This document shows, one piece after another, positions 1 through 7,400 of a stretch of DNA of 7,882 nucleotides. Source of the stretch: Chlamydiota bacterium. GTDB taxonomy: Bacteria; Chlamydiota; Chlamydiia; Chlamydiales; JAJFMK01. Every line of letters starts with the position of its first letter. The stretch's first letter is position 1. The position numbers and the translations under genes are program-made. Below the pieces are notes generated by a model. It saw only the letters and a program-made list of their open reading frames with translations, did not search any database and was not told the DNA's origin. Location of the stretch: contig JAJFMK010000176.1 in assembly GCA_021772215.1 (NCBI GenBank), forward strand, positions 1 through 7,882, read 5' to 3'.

Positions 1-411
1 ATCTGAAAGACCTTGCCACCCAGGGGGGTGCTTCTGACGAAAGATCACCTCTTTGTCCGGACCAAAGAGCGCTTTCCATCGTTGGACCCTGCGCTGCAAA
101 GTTCGCAGTAACCTATCAGGGAACTGGCCGGTATGCCGCAGTTGTAACTCTTCTAGAAGTGTCTTGGCTTGAACGTGGGGATTCGTTTCAAGCAGAGGCA
201 CCAGCTCACTTTCCCAAACATCTTTAAATGGATCTTGGCGCGTCTTCCAGTTTCGGTCAGTCCGCGCTTCTTGATGCTGACGCTTTTCAATATTCCGAGC
301 TGAACGCTCGCTAAAGCCTGCCATAGCAGCGGCTGAAATTTGGGATTTTCCCTTTTTTCGGTAACTCATGAATAACCTAATTTGCTTTTGATTGATTCGT
401 TGACCTGTCAT
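1..411 (-). CDS. istA: IS21-family transposase IstA, N-terminal 137 residues (partial, runs off left edge)
   Basis: IstA is the DDE transposase of IS21 elements; it binds the terminal repeats and cuts the ends with the help of the ATPase IstB. The visible part is only the N-terminal DNA-binding region. It starts MTGQRINQKQ, followed by MSYRKKGKSQ, a helix-turn-helix around residues 22-45 with the family's SERSARNIEKR pattern, a WKTRQDPF segment near 55-62, and a second helical region about 76-112 ending LLRTLQRRVQRW. It closes with EVIFRQKHPPGWQGLSD just before the DDE core. The ATG at 411-409 is chosen over the internal ATG at 369 because family members begin this way and AGAAGG (424-419) lies 7 bases upstream. 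The frame is open through all 137 codons to the window edge. Full-length members are around 500 residues. Whether the copy is intact cannot be seen. Confidence 0.88.
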   Translation of the reverse strand, partial: MTGQRINQKQIRLFMSYRKKGKSQISAAAMAGFSERSARNIEKRQHQEARTDRNWKTRQDPFKDVWESELVPLLETNPHVQAKTLLEELQLRHTGQFPDRLLRTLQRRVQRWKALFGPDKEVIFRQKHPPGWQGLSD

Positions 412-461
412 CGACCCACCTTCTTTTAAAAAAAAGATAGGTTGAATCCAGACGTCAATTA

Positions 462-503
462 CCGGCAATCCTAATTGTCGTTACCCGGCAGTCCTAATTG
501 TCG
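462..503 (-). repeat. Two terminal direct repeats of the IS21-family element
   Basis: A 19-base unit, ccggcaatcctaattgtcg on the plus strand, occurs at 462-480 and again at 485-503 with a single mismatch (A468 versus G491). The offset is 23 bases, about two helical turns. IS21-family ends typically carry several such repeats as transposase-binding sites, so these are most likely IstA sites (family knowledge plus inference). Confidence 0.85.
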
Positions 504-510
504 CTGTACA

Positions 511-678
511 AATGGGATAGAGCGAGTGAACCGTGAGATTAAGCGACGAACTCGAGTAGCAGTGCTTTTTCCTAATAAGGAGTCAGCTCTACGATTAGTG
601 ACAGGCGTGATTATCGAAATCCACGAGGAGTGGGTGACGGGAAAACAATATTTAAACATGAGCCCACTGCTGAACTAG
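511..678 (+). pseudogene. IS256-family (Mutator-type) transposase, C-terminal fragment
   Basis: The reading frame from 511 gives NGIERVNREIKRRTRVAVLF, then a segment with FPNKESALRLVT, IHEEWVTGKQYL and a stop at 676-678. This matches the C-terminus of IS256-like transposases, which end in a (T)N-x-IE-R-x-NRE-(I/L)-(K/R)RRTR block, an FPN-x-x-SALRLV block and an EEW-x-x-G-(K/R)-x-YL-x-M tail. The Glu in the first block is probably the catalytic Glu of the DDE triad (inference). Only about 55 of roughly 400 residues remain. An ATG at 475 in the same frame gives a chimeric 67-residue ORF whose first dozen codons come from the IS21 terminus; I do not think it is a gene. The fragment cannot encode an active enzyme. 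Confidence 0.88.
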
Positions 679-754
679 GGCTTGAAATAGGAATAAATCG
701 AAGGAAGAAAAGAAGAGGGAAATTTAATTTACAGAAAAAGTGTTGCTTTATCCC
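511..754 (+). mobile_element. IS256/Mutator-family insertion sequence, right-end remnant
   Basis: This is the right-hand remainder of an IS256-family element. It holds the last ~55 codons of the transposase (511-678) and about 75 non-coding bases ending near 754. The outer end, read inwards on the minus strand, is GGGATAAAGCAACACTTTTT followed by CTGTAAAT, which has the look of an IS256-family terminal repeat. The right boundary is placed at about 752-755 because the similarity of the leftward CHAT-C reading frame to its paralog stops there. The left boundary is the insertion point of the IS21-family element. The left part of the element and its other repeat are outside the window, so neither the repeat match nor the 8-9 base target duplication usual for the family could be confirmed. 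Confidence 0.72.
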
Positions 755-1235
755 TAATAAAATGGATAGTGGCATCAAAAAAGCAAGAGTGTTGATAAAC
801 CATAATCCCGTCATTTAAAAGCTTCGCTGCAAAAACGTTCAAGTCACTCTTATTACAACAATTTTGTTTAATGACTTCACAAAAGTCTCCACCCAAAAGA
901 TTTTGAGATGACGCTCCCTGTTCTTCTAACGAGGCAAAAGAGGGAAGTAACCAAGCTATCTCCTCATTTTCCTGAATGTATAGCACTGCTGATAGCTTTG
1001 TGATTTTCAGGTAAGCTAAAAGAGCTGAACCGGTAATCGATTGATCTTTTCCTCCAAGAATTGAGGCCTCAGAGATTTCACTGATCTGATTTCCAGAGAG
1101 ATCCTTTACTTTACATTTGGTGATTCTTTCTTGAATGCCCCAAAGCTCTAAAACTACGGGGATATCCTTTCCATAAGCCGTGTAGTTGTATAGCAAGGAT
1201 GGTTTTGATTCCACGCTATTTGTTGAATTTGTCAT
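729..1235 (-). pseudogene. Third CHAT-protease paralog (CHAT-C), truncated N-terminal remnant
   Basis: The frame from ATG 1235 codes for 168 residues that align from the first residue with the N-terminus of CHAT-B. The block at residues 29-76 (LELWG...ERITK...VKDL.GNQISEI...SILGG.DQSITG..ALL.YL) is about 79% identical by eye and sits at exactly the same residue numbers in both proteins. Similarity fades over 95-145 and returns weakly at FFDATIHFIR, opposite the first TPR-like helix of CHAT-B. It stops at codon 161 (about 753-755), where the IS256-family end begins. The last residues and the stop at 729-731 come from the IS. All TPRs and the catalytic CHAT domain are lost, so no protease can be made, although the N-terminal module could still be expressed. 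I prefer ATG 1235 over the upstream ATG at 1277 because it aligns with the CHAT-B start and has AGGAG 8 bases upstream. It lies 11 bases after the CHAT-B stop, so the two are probably cotranscribed. Confidence 0.85.
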
Positions 1236-1243
1236 GGCTAGTT

Positions 1244-1248
1244 CTCCT
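1244..1248 (-). promoter_or_regulatory. Shine-Dalgarno of CHAT-C overlapping the CHAT-B stop codon
   Basis: On the minus strand the CHAT-B stop TAG (1249-1247) forms part of TAGGAG, and AGGAG (1248-1244) stands 8 bases before the CHAT-C ATG at 1235. Ribosomes ending CHAT-B would therefore stop on the ribosome-binding site of the next gene, which suggests translational coupling. The site decides the CHAT-C start at 1235 rather than 1277. Confidence 0.7.
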
Positions 1249-3883
1249 ATTTTCCCATCAAAAAGAAGGCACCCCAAAGATATGGCTCACCGGGGTAGGT
1301 TTTTCGCTGTGTCAACATCGCCTCTCTTAAGGCTTCAGCATTTGTCATGTTTTTGTTAAGAATACAGTCGTAAAAATCTACGGCAATTGATTGCGTAATA
1401 TTGTCTGAAATTTTCCAGTGGGTTGCAATGACCGCGGGGACTCCAGCCCCGAGAAAGGCCCGGGAGAGGCCTATCACTCCCTCCTGCTTTTTCGATCCTT
1501 TTCCACTATCACAAGCACTTAAAAAGACAAGGTTAGCATCTAGTTTTTTGGGGATCTGATCTGCAAAAAGTTTAACTACCTTATTATCTTGATCTGCCAA
1601 ACGCAGGGCGCCTTCAAAAACGGAGTCAATATTCATTCGTTCTTCTGCTAGGCCGTGGCAAGCAATGTGAATATACGAGGCTTTGGCAAGGTGATTAAGT
1701 AAATTTTCTTCTGTTACCTTTTTTCCTGCCAGCAATTCTGGATTTGGAAGTTTACTTGCTAGACTTTCGCCTTCCTCAGCTGCTCCACCAAGGTGATCGT
1801 CCTCATTTTCTGTGTGGGGATTGGCTACAATAAGTGAATGACCACTGATTTCGCGCGTTTGTTTTATCGACCAGTCATATACTTTAACCGAGGGCGCCGT
1901 CGTGATAAGGTATCTGTCAATTAAATATTCTCGCTTACCCTTTTCTTTTTCTTTATAGAGACAGCTAAAGGGGAGATCTCGCATGTAGGCGTCGGCAATA
2001 AAGGTGATACTGCCGTTGTCAGACGGAAGCCATTCTTCAATCGGATTAATGAAAACCTGATAGAGCATCTTCAAATTCTCAGAGAGCTCAATATTCGGAT
2101 CAACCGTATCTTCCTCCGGCTGAATCAATGATTCAAGGGTTAATCTACCACCACGAGATTGTTCCTTTGGGTTCTTGCTGTTTTCTTCGTTGAATAGGGA
2201 AATTTCCTCTCTTATATCTACAGGAAGCTCTAAACTTTTTGAGAAGAGTTTATTGCCTCTTACCACCCAAACGTGAGCATTATCGGCTATTGACCTCGAA
2301 TAGATAATAAAGGTTGTATTATCTCTTTTGGCGATCAACTGAATCTCACTTACTTTTAAAGGAAAAGTAGTATCACTGTTAGAGAGTAAGTAATAGAGCG
2401 CTTTTGCTCGTCCCTCCTCGCAGACTTCAAGCGCTTTTTCCGCTTTGTTGGTGACGATGTAGTCGCACTCAAGCTTGCGATAGGCTACTGACTGCATTTC
2501 AAAGATGGAAATTTTCCATTCGTTGCGTTTCAAATTTCTCTGTATTTCTGAGAAAATTTCAATGGCACGGGTGAGAGCTTTTTCCGATTCTGTGTAATTT
2601 CCCTGATTAAAGTAGGGTTGCCCAAGGTTAAAGTTAGCTATTGCTTCGCTCTCTTTGTATTGTAGGTTTTGTGCGATTTCCCGATTTTTTTTGTGGTAAT
2701 TAATCGCTTCTTCATAATCTTTAAGAGCATTGTAGGCATTGCCGAGGTTTCCGCAGGCCCTCATTTCATCCTCTGGGCTCCTTACTTCACGGGCGATTCT
2801 TAGGTGTATTTCATGATAGTCAATTGCTCTTTGATACTCTTTCTTGTGGTAGTAGATATTGCCGAGGTTTCCGTTGGCGGTTCCCTCGCTCTTTCGGCTT
2901 CCTCTTTCCTTTGCGATGGAAAGGCATTTTTCAGCATATTCAATAGCCTTCTTATCGTCTTCAAGGAGTCCGTAGGTACTACTAAAATTACCACAGGTCG
3001 TTTCTTGTCCCTCTAGGTCCTTGTTTTCCTTTGAAATTGACAGGCAGTTTTCAAAGTATTCAATCGCTTTTAGATATTCTCCCAAGTGGCGATAGAAAAT
3101 ACCCAGATTGCCGTATGCGTCTCCCTTACTCTTTTGGTCCTTTTCTTCTATCGCAATTTCTAAGTGCTTTTGGTGACATCTCTCTGCTGCTTCGTAGTCA
3201 GAAAGCGACAGGTATGCGTTGCCGAGGTTGCCGTAGGCCTTCATTTCACCCTCTCGGCTATTTACTTCAAGCGCGATTTCCAGGGTTTTTTCATGATATT
3301 GGATCGCTTTTCGATACTCTCCAAAGGCGCGGTAGACGATACCAATATTACTGTAACAAGCTGCAGAGTTGACTTTGTCCTCTAACAGGATATTGACAAA
3401 GAGAGCCTTAGTAAACCAGGCAATGGCTTCCGATAAGCGTGATTTTTGGTTGGCTTGAGTTCCGTTATTGAAAAGTGTTGATCTGAATTCATCTGCACGT
3501 TCCTTTGTATCACATTGTTGTTTAATACTTTCTAAAAAATCGTTAGGTATAAATTTACGAAATAATATGTTTACATCCTTTAGTACAAAGGGAACTAGCC
3601 AAGCAGCGTTCCCTTTTTTTTGAATCCGCTGTACCGGTGCTAGCTGCTTGGTTGTCAGATAAGTTAACAGAGCTGCGCCGGTAATTGATTGATCATCGCC
3701 ACCCAAAATCGAGGTCTCGGCGATTTCACTGATTTGATTACCATCCAGGTCTTTGACCACACCTTTTGTAATTCTTTCTTTAAAGCCCCAAAGTTCTAAA
3801 GTTACCAAACTGCTTTCTTGCTGAGCGTCATAGCTAGCTAGCAGGGATTGTTCTGATCCGGCGCCGCTTATTGAGTTTGCCAT
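1247..3883 (-). CDS. TPR-CHAT cysteine protease (CHAT-B), complete, 878 residues
   Basis: A CHAT peptidase (Caspase HetF Associated with TPRs; clan CD, related to caspases and separase), presumably cytosolic, as no signal peptide or membrane segment is seen. Residues 29-76 form an unrecognised module shared with CHAT-C. Residues ~176-451 hold seven TPR units with a strict 40-residue period, each with a GNLGNAY-like motif and an AI.YH.K.L.IA-like helix, as in LGN/GPSM2-type TPRs. The CHAT domain spans about 506-878: the probable catalytic His is H743 in YIHIACHG, the nucleophile is C791 in LSACDSGKG, and the end is the typical PYLWGAFFL. Both dyad residues are present, so it should be active. 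The start at ATG 3883 has GGAG 6 bases upstream and aligns with the CHAT-C start; a TTG four codons upstream is less likely. The substrate is unknown. Family members act in programmed death, defence and developmental control, commonly with the repeat region as sensor or inhibitor (family knowledge); that role here is inference. Confidence 0.93.
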   Translation of the reverse strand: MANSISGAGSEQSLLASYDAQQESSLVTLELWGFKERITKGVVKDLDGNQISEIAETSILGGDDQSITGAALLTYLTTKQLAPVQRIQKKGNAAWLVPFVLKDVNILFRKFIPNDFLESIKQQCDTKERADEFRSTLFNNGTQANQKSRLSEAIAWFTKALFVNILLEDKVNSAACYSNIGIVYRAFGEYRKAIQYHEKTLEIALEVNSREGEMKAYGNLGNAYLSLSDYEAAERCHQKHLEIAIEEKDQKSKGDAYGNLGIFYRHLGEYLKAIEYFENCLSISKENKDLEGQETTCGNFSSTYGLLEDDKKAIEYAEKCLSIAKERGSRKSEGTANGNLGNIYYHKKEYQRAIDYHEIHLRIAREVRSPEDEMRACGNLGNAYNALKDYEEAINYHKKNREIAQNLQYKESEAIANFNLGQPYFNQGNYTESEKALTRAIEIFSEIQRNLKRNEWKISIFEMQSVAYRKLECDYIVTNKAEKALEVCEEGRAKALYYLLSNSDTTFPLKVSEIQLIAKRDNTTFIIYSRSIADNAHVWVVRGNKLFSKSLELPVDIREEISLFNEENSKNPKEQSRGGRLTLESLIQPEEDTVDPNIELSENLKMLYQVFINPIEEWLPSDNGSITFIADAYMRDLPFSCLYKEKEKGKREYLIDRYLITTAPSVKVYDWSIKQTREISGHSLIVANPHTENEDDHLGGAAEEGESLASKLPNPELLAGKKVTEENLLNHLAKASYIHIACHGLAEERMNIDSVFEGALRLADQDNKVVKLFADQIPKKLDANLVFLSACDSGKGSKKQEGVIGLSRAFLGAGVPAVIATHWKISDNITQSIAVDFYDCILNKNMTNAEALREAMLTQRKTYPGEPYLWGAFFLMGK
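2531..3358 (-). repeat. Seven imperfect 120-base tandem repeats encoding the TPRs of CHAT-B
   Basis: The TPR part of CHAT-B is also a DNA-level tandem repeat. The GNLGNAY-type motif recurs every 40 codons; on the plus strand it is seen as variants of a 'ttgccgaggttgccgtaggc' theme near 2740, 2860, 3100 and 3220, with more diverged copies near 2620, 2980 and 3340. Shared bases concentrate in the motif codons, with the helix-B and linker codons more varied. The last unit (NLGQPYFNQGNYTESEKAL) is the most divergent and leads into the CHAT domain. Confidence 0.85.
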
Positions 3884-3889
3884 AGCTTT

Positions 3890-3893
3890 CTCC
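3890..3893 (-). promoter_or_regulatory. Shine-Dalgarno of CHAT-B
   Basis: GGAG (minus strand, within TTTGGAGAAAGCT) lies 6 bases before the ATG at 3883. It favours that ATG over the in-frame TTG at 3895, whose first codons would overlap the site. Confidence 0.65.
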
Positions 3894-4082
3894 AAATTTT
3901 GGTACGTTATTCTAGGATGCTAGATCAGCTTTCGACTCTAGACGATATTTTAGGTCAATTTATTGAAAGAGGTGAGCATTGGGTCCGGCACACTGGTCAA
4001 GGCTTTTCTAGACTTAGTGTAGGCTACTTTTTGCTGAGATAGGTATTGCAGGCAAGGTAAAATTCGTTCCCTACAAGGGGAG

Positions 4083-4110
4083 ATATTAACAAATTCGATC
4101 TTGTTTGCAA
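4083..4110 (-). promoter_or_regulatory. Possible sigma70-type promoter upstream of CHAT-B (weak)
   Basis: On the minus strand TTGCAA (4110-4105) and TAATAT (4088-4083) are 16 bases apart, each matching four of six consensus positions. Transcription would start about 190 bases before the CHAT-B ATG. In AT-rich DNA such matches arise by chance, so this is only a candidate. Confidence 0.22.
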
Positions 4111-4437
4111 GAATATTTTTTTTTTAAAGAGGTGTTGATCATTTTGGATGTGGTCGATTTTTCGATTATTTGGCTTCAAGATTTTATATTGAAAGCGTGT
4201 ATTCTATTGATATTATGTGAGTAATAATAATTGATTTAAAAGAAAAAAAATCGACATTTTTCATCCCAATTTGAACAGCTAATTTGAATCGATTTCTCTC
4301 GTCTTGAGAGGACCATATATAGCTTCTTGTTTTGCTGTAAAGGATGGATACTTTCTACAAGATATTCTCATTTTTTTCTTGCAGTCTCTTTACTTTTCAA
4401 TTTAATTACTGGGGTTGGCACCATCTGTATCGCTCTT

Positions 4438-7400
4438 CTAAGGTTGGTTAGCCTCCCTATTTGCTATGGTTTGTAGGTGGTTGTTACATTTATTTATTGC
4501 TTCTCCCACCCCAAGTCGATTTTCCAATTGCGTAGCTCCCACTTCGATGGCCTCGCGACAAAAGATCTTAGCTTTATCGCATTGCTTTACTGTTAAATAG
4601 GCATCAGACAGTTTAAGAAGTGCTTCAATTCGTGTAGGATGTGGAGTGTCTCTTAAGATAAACTGGGCCATGTCAAAGTCATGAGGTACTCGCCTATTAT
4701 TTAGAGAAAATGCAAGTGCTCCTTTTTTTAAGTATAGATTAGTAAGCTTATAGTGATCTCTATTTAGATGACCGAAAATGTCTTCATAGCTTTTGGAGGC
4801 TGTGGTAAATTTCGTTCGCAATAGGGTTGTTATCTCGGCTCTTTTTAATTCAGCATTAGCAATAGCTAGATTATTTTCAGCTGTAACGGGATGTTCCTCA
4901 CCTAAAGAATCTCGTAAAATAATTTGGGCTTCTTGATACGCTCTGCTGGCACCCAAGAAATTATCACCTTTGAAGGCTATTTTACCGTTTAGGATCGACC
5001 TAATCGCTTTATTTAGGCCATTTTCAACACCAATCCTTTCCGCATTGTTAAGAAAAATAGATGCTTTCGGAAGATAATTTTGTTCAATAAAAATTTCTGC
5101 TTGAAGAGCAAGAAGCTGTACCTTCAACTCGGGTTTATCATCAAGTTGTCCATCTACAGCTTCGATCACTTTTTGCATTTTGTTTTCGAAGTCCTTTCGT
5201 TCAATAAGTAGCCGAAGGAATTCAAGACAAAATTGGAAATAGCACTCAGATTGATGACCGTTACCTCGAGACGCCTCAAACACCGCGTTCATGGTATCAT
5301 GCCCCTCATCAAGACGGCCCTCTATTCGATGAATCATTCCTAGTATTCTTATTGCAGAGAAGTGATAGGGTAAGCTCTCTGAATATTTATTCTCGATTAA
5401 ATCACAAATGTCTCTCGCTTCAGAATAACAGGTCGTATACGCCACTAAGTGTTCAGCTGCTTTCAGAAAATGGGTGACGTAATTAGTGTTGGGTATATCG
5501 GTCTGCTGAAAGATATCCGCACTGTGCTTTGAAATAGCTGCAATAATCTTTGCCCTTTTGCTCTTTTCATTTATTGACGCATCAGCTAAGAAAGTTCCCA
5601 GTTCTTTTAATATCCTTTGTAGCGAAGCAATCTTCTGATCTAGTTCAAGAAGGTTTTCTAAACCTACCGGAAGCTGGATTACACGGCCTTGCCAACTGTT
5701 GAAACGAATCAAGCCTTCCTTTGCTAATTCAATCAAGCTGTCTTGGCTGACAAAAGCTGCAGCTGCAGCAGAACTAAATTCCTTTGGCATAAACGGAAGA
5801 ATTTCACAGAATTCAGCAGCCTGCTCGTCAATTGAACTTAGTTGAAGTATTTTTTGCCTTAACAACCTCATTCTACATTCAAGTTGATTTTCGGCAGCTA
5901 TTAAGAAACCATTACTTCTGTCCAATTTTGTTGCAGTATGACTAAACAGCATGTCACTGTAAGGTTCATTTAAGAGATTTTCTTCGACTGGAAGGGGGTA
6001 CCCATCTTCTTCGTTAGATAGTTGATACTGACCTATTTTTTGTACGATGTCATACTCCCCAGTTTCATCAAGCTTTTGAAGCACCCTCACTATGCGCTTT
6101 TTTAGAAATAAGGTTGGATTCCAAAAATCCCTTGAAAAGTGGATAGCATAGAGATATTCTATCCCCCTTAAGCGGCTATACAGCTCTCTTGATGTATCGA
6201 AAACAAGTTCGATCAATGAAAGTGAAACAGCAAAGGTGAGATTTTGATTTTCTGCCAGGTTGTATTCTCTTGGCTGTCCCACAAAATCCGCTGGGGGATC
6301 GATAAGTAAAAGACCACGCGCCTTTATGAAGTCGCTGAACCAGCGCCCCTCGCTAGGAAGAGTTTGGGGGTAGTTGTCAAGATTGGAAATAGCCTCCTCT
6401 AAAAGATTGTAGTTGAAGTGATACATCCCAAAAGCTGCTTTACACAACGATTTAAGTATGACTTTGCTTCCTTTGATGAAATTGTCCATGGTTTGCGAAT
6501 CATCCCCTAATTTGGTCAGAGCTTGGAGAGCGCAATCAACCAAAAATAGGAGCTCACCGTCATTACTATCCTGATTTTTAACTTCATTCAAAATTCTAAT
6601 CGATTCTTCGACCTCACCTTCACGTTTTATTCTTAGTTCTAAGAAACGAATTATTTCGAATATCTGAATCAAAGCCCTTATAGTTTCCTTATTAATCTTC
6701 TCTGATCCTGAATTATTTATTGTCAAAAATAGGGTTTTTAAAATTTTTTTAACACTCACTTCAAGAAAGCGCTCATTTGAGTTTACAATGATTTTTCTGA
6801 TTAGTAGATTTAATCCCTGTAGAAGGGCTATTACATTGTAATTTTTTGTTATATGGTTTAGAAATTCACTAATAAGGAACTCGATGATTTCACTATCAGG
6901 GACAGCTGATAGTTCGAGGATCTCTCTAATTATAACTCTCGTTGGCCTTGCATCCCGAAACTCGTTGATCATTTCGATTGCAAAAGCTTTGGCGCTTTGG
7001 TCTTTGTTGCTGCTCTGAGACTCTTGCCTTAAATATTCCGCTAGAGATTTAGTGCAGTTATATGGAAGACCTATCTCTGTAGACCCACCTGCAGCGCCAT
7101 TTAGTCGAAACTGCAAATTTAAAGAGAGTCGGCCTGCTTCATCTTTTTGTACTATGGGCAGTAGTGCCCACTGCGAGCCTACGGTCTCTCCTTTCTCGGT
7201 TACGCTAGCAATTTCTCTTCCTTCACACAGGATAGGAACCCAATCGCTTCCACAGATTTGACTGTTAAAACCACCTACAATTCTCTCCTTACTGATAACT
7301 TCAGGTTTGCAATGGGATTTACTATTGACAGAGACGCTAATATCGAATGAGCCCCTTAGAAGTAGACGGCAGTGATATTGGTGATACTGAAAATTAATCT

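Larger units (their letters stand above)
1..510 (-). mobile_element. IS21-family insertion sequence, istA-proximal end (partial)
   Basis: This is one end of an IS21-family element. It holds the start of an istA-type transposase gene reading leftwards, preceded by an outer terminus of about 100 bases. On the minus strand the terminus begins TGTACAGCGACAATTAGGA (510 down to 492) and contains two near-identical 19-base repeats, the multiple terminal repeats expected for this family. The boundary near 505-510 is set by the point where IS256-like coding sequence resumes (codon at 511). It could be a few bases off, because the TGTACA end reads equally well as a Thr codon of the target gene. The base composition looks more GC-rich than the rest of the window. 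The rest of istA, istB and the other terminus lie to the left, so the target duplication cannot be checked. Confidence 0.85.
3884..4437. other. 554-base intergenic region between CHAT-B and the 1021-residue gene
   Basis: I find no convincing gene on either strand. The stretch is AT-rich, with runs such as a nine-base T tract near 4127 and AAAAAAAA near 4242, fitting a promoter or leader region for leftward transcription of CHAT-B and CHAT-C. Small structures seen: an 8-base direct repeat AATTTGAA at 4268-4275 and 4281-4288, and a short hairpin CTCTC-GTCTT-GAGAG at 4296-4310. No strong GC-rich stem followed by a T run is seen after the stop of the 1021-residue gene, so a terminator is not called. 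No RNA gene or riboswitch was recognised. Confidence 0.6.

Noticed and set aside
475..678. A 67-residue ORF as an independent small gene
   Set aside because: Its first 12 codons are IS21 terminus and the rest is the IS256-like transposase tail; it is a chimera made by the insertion.
1236..1277. ATG at 1277 as the start of CHAT-C
   Set aside because: The extra residues are encoded by the end of CHAT-B in another frame and do not align with the paralog; ATG 1235 has a good Shine-Dalgarno and matches the CHAT-B start.
2147..2164. An E-x-x-R sequence (KEQSRGGR, about residues 573-580 of CHAT-B) as a separase-like self-cleavage site
   Set aside because: Such short motifs are common by chance, the segment is a loop in the predicted CHAT region, and nothing else in the sequence supports processing there.
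2804..3385. Plus- and minus-strand ORFs of 64-113 codons overlapping the TPR array
   Set aside because: They are shadow frames kept open by the 120-base repeat structure of CHAT-B, with no ribosome-binding site or recognisable protein.
3953..3958. TTGACC (minus strand) as a -35 box for CHAT-B
   Set aside because: No acceptable -10 sequence lies 15-19 bases downstream of it.
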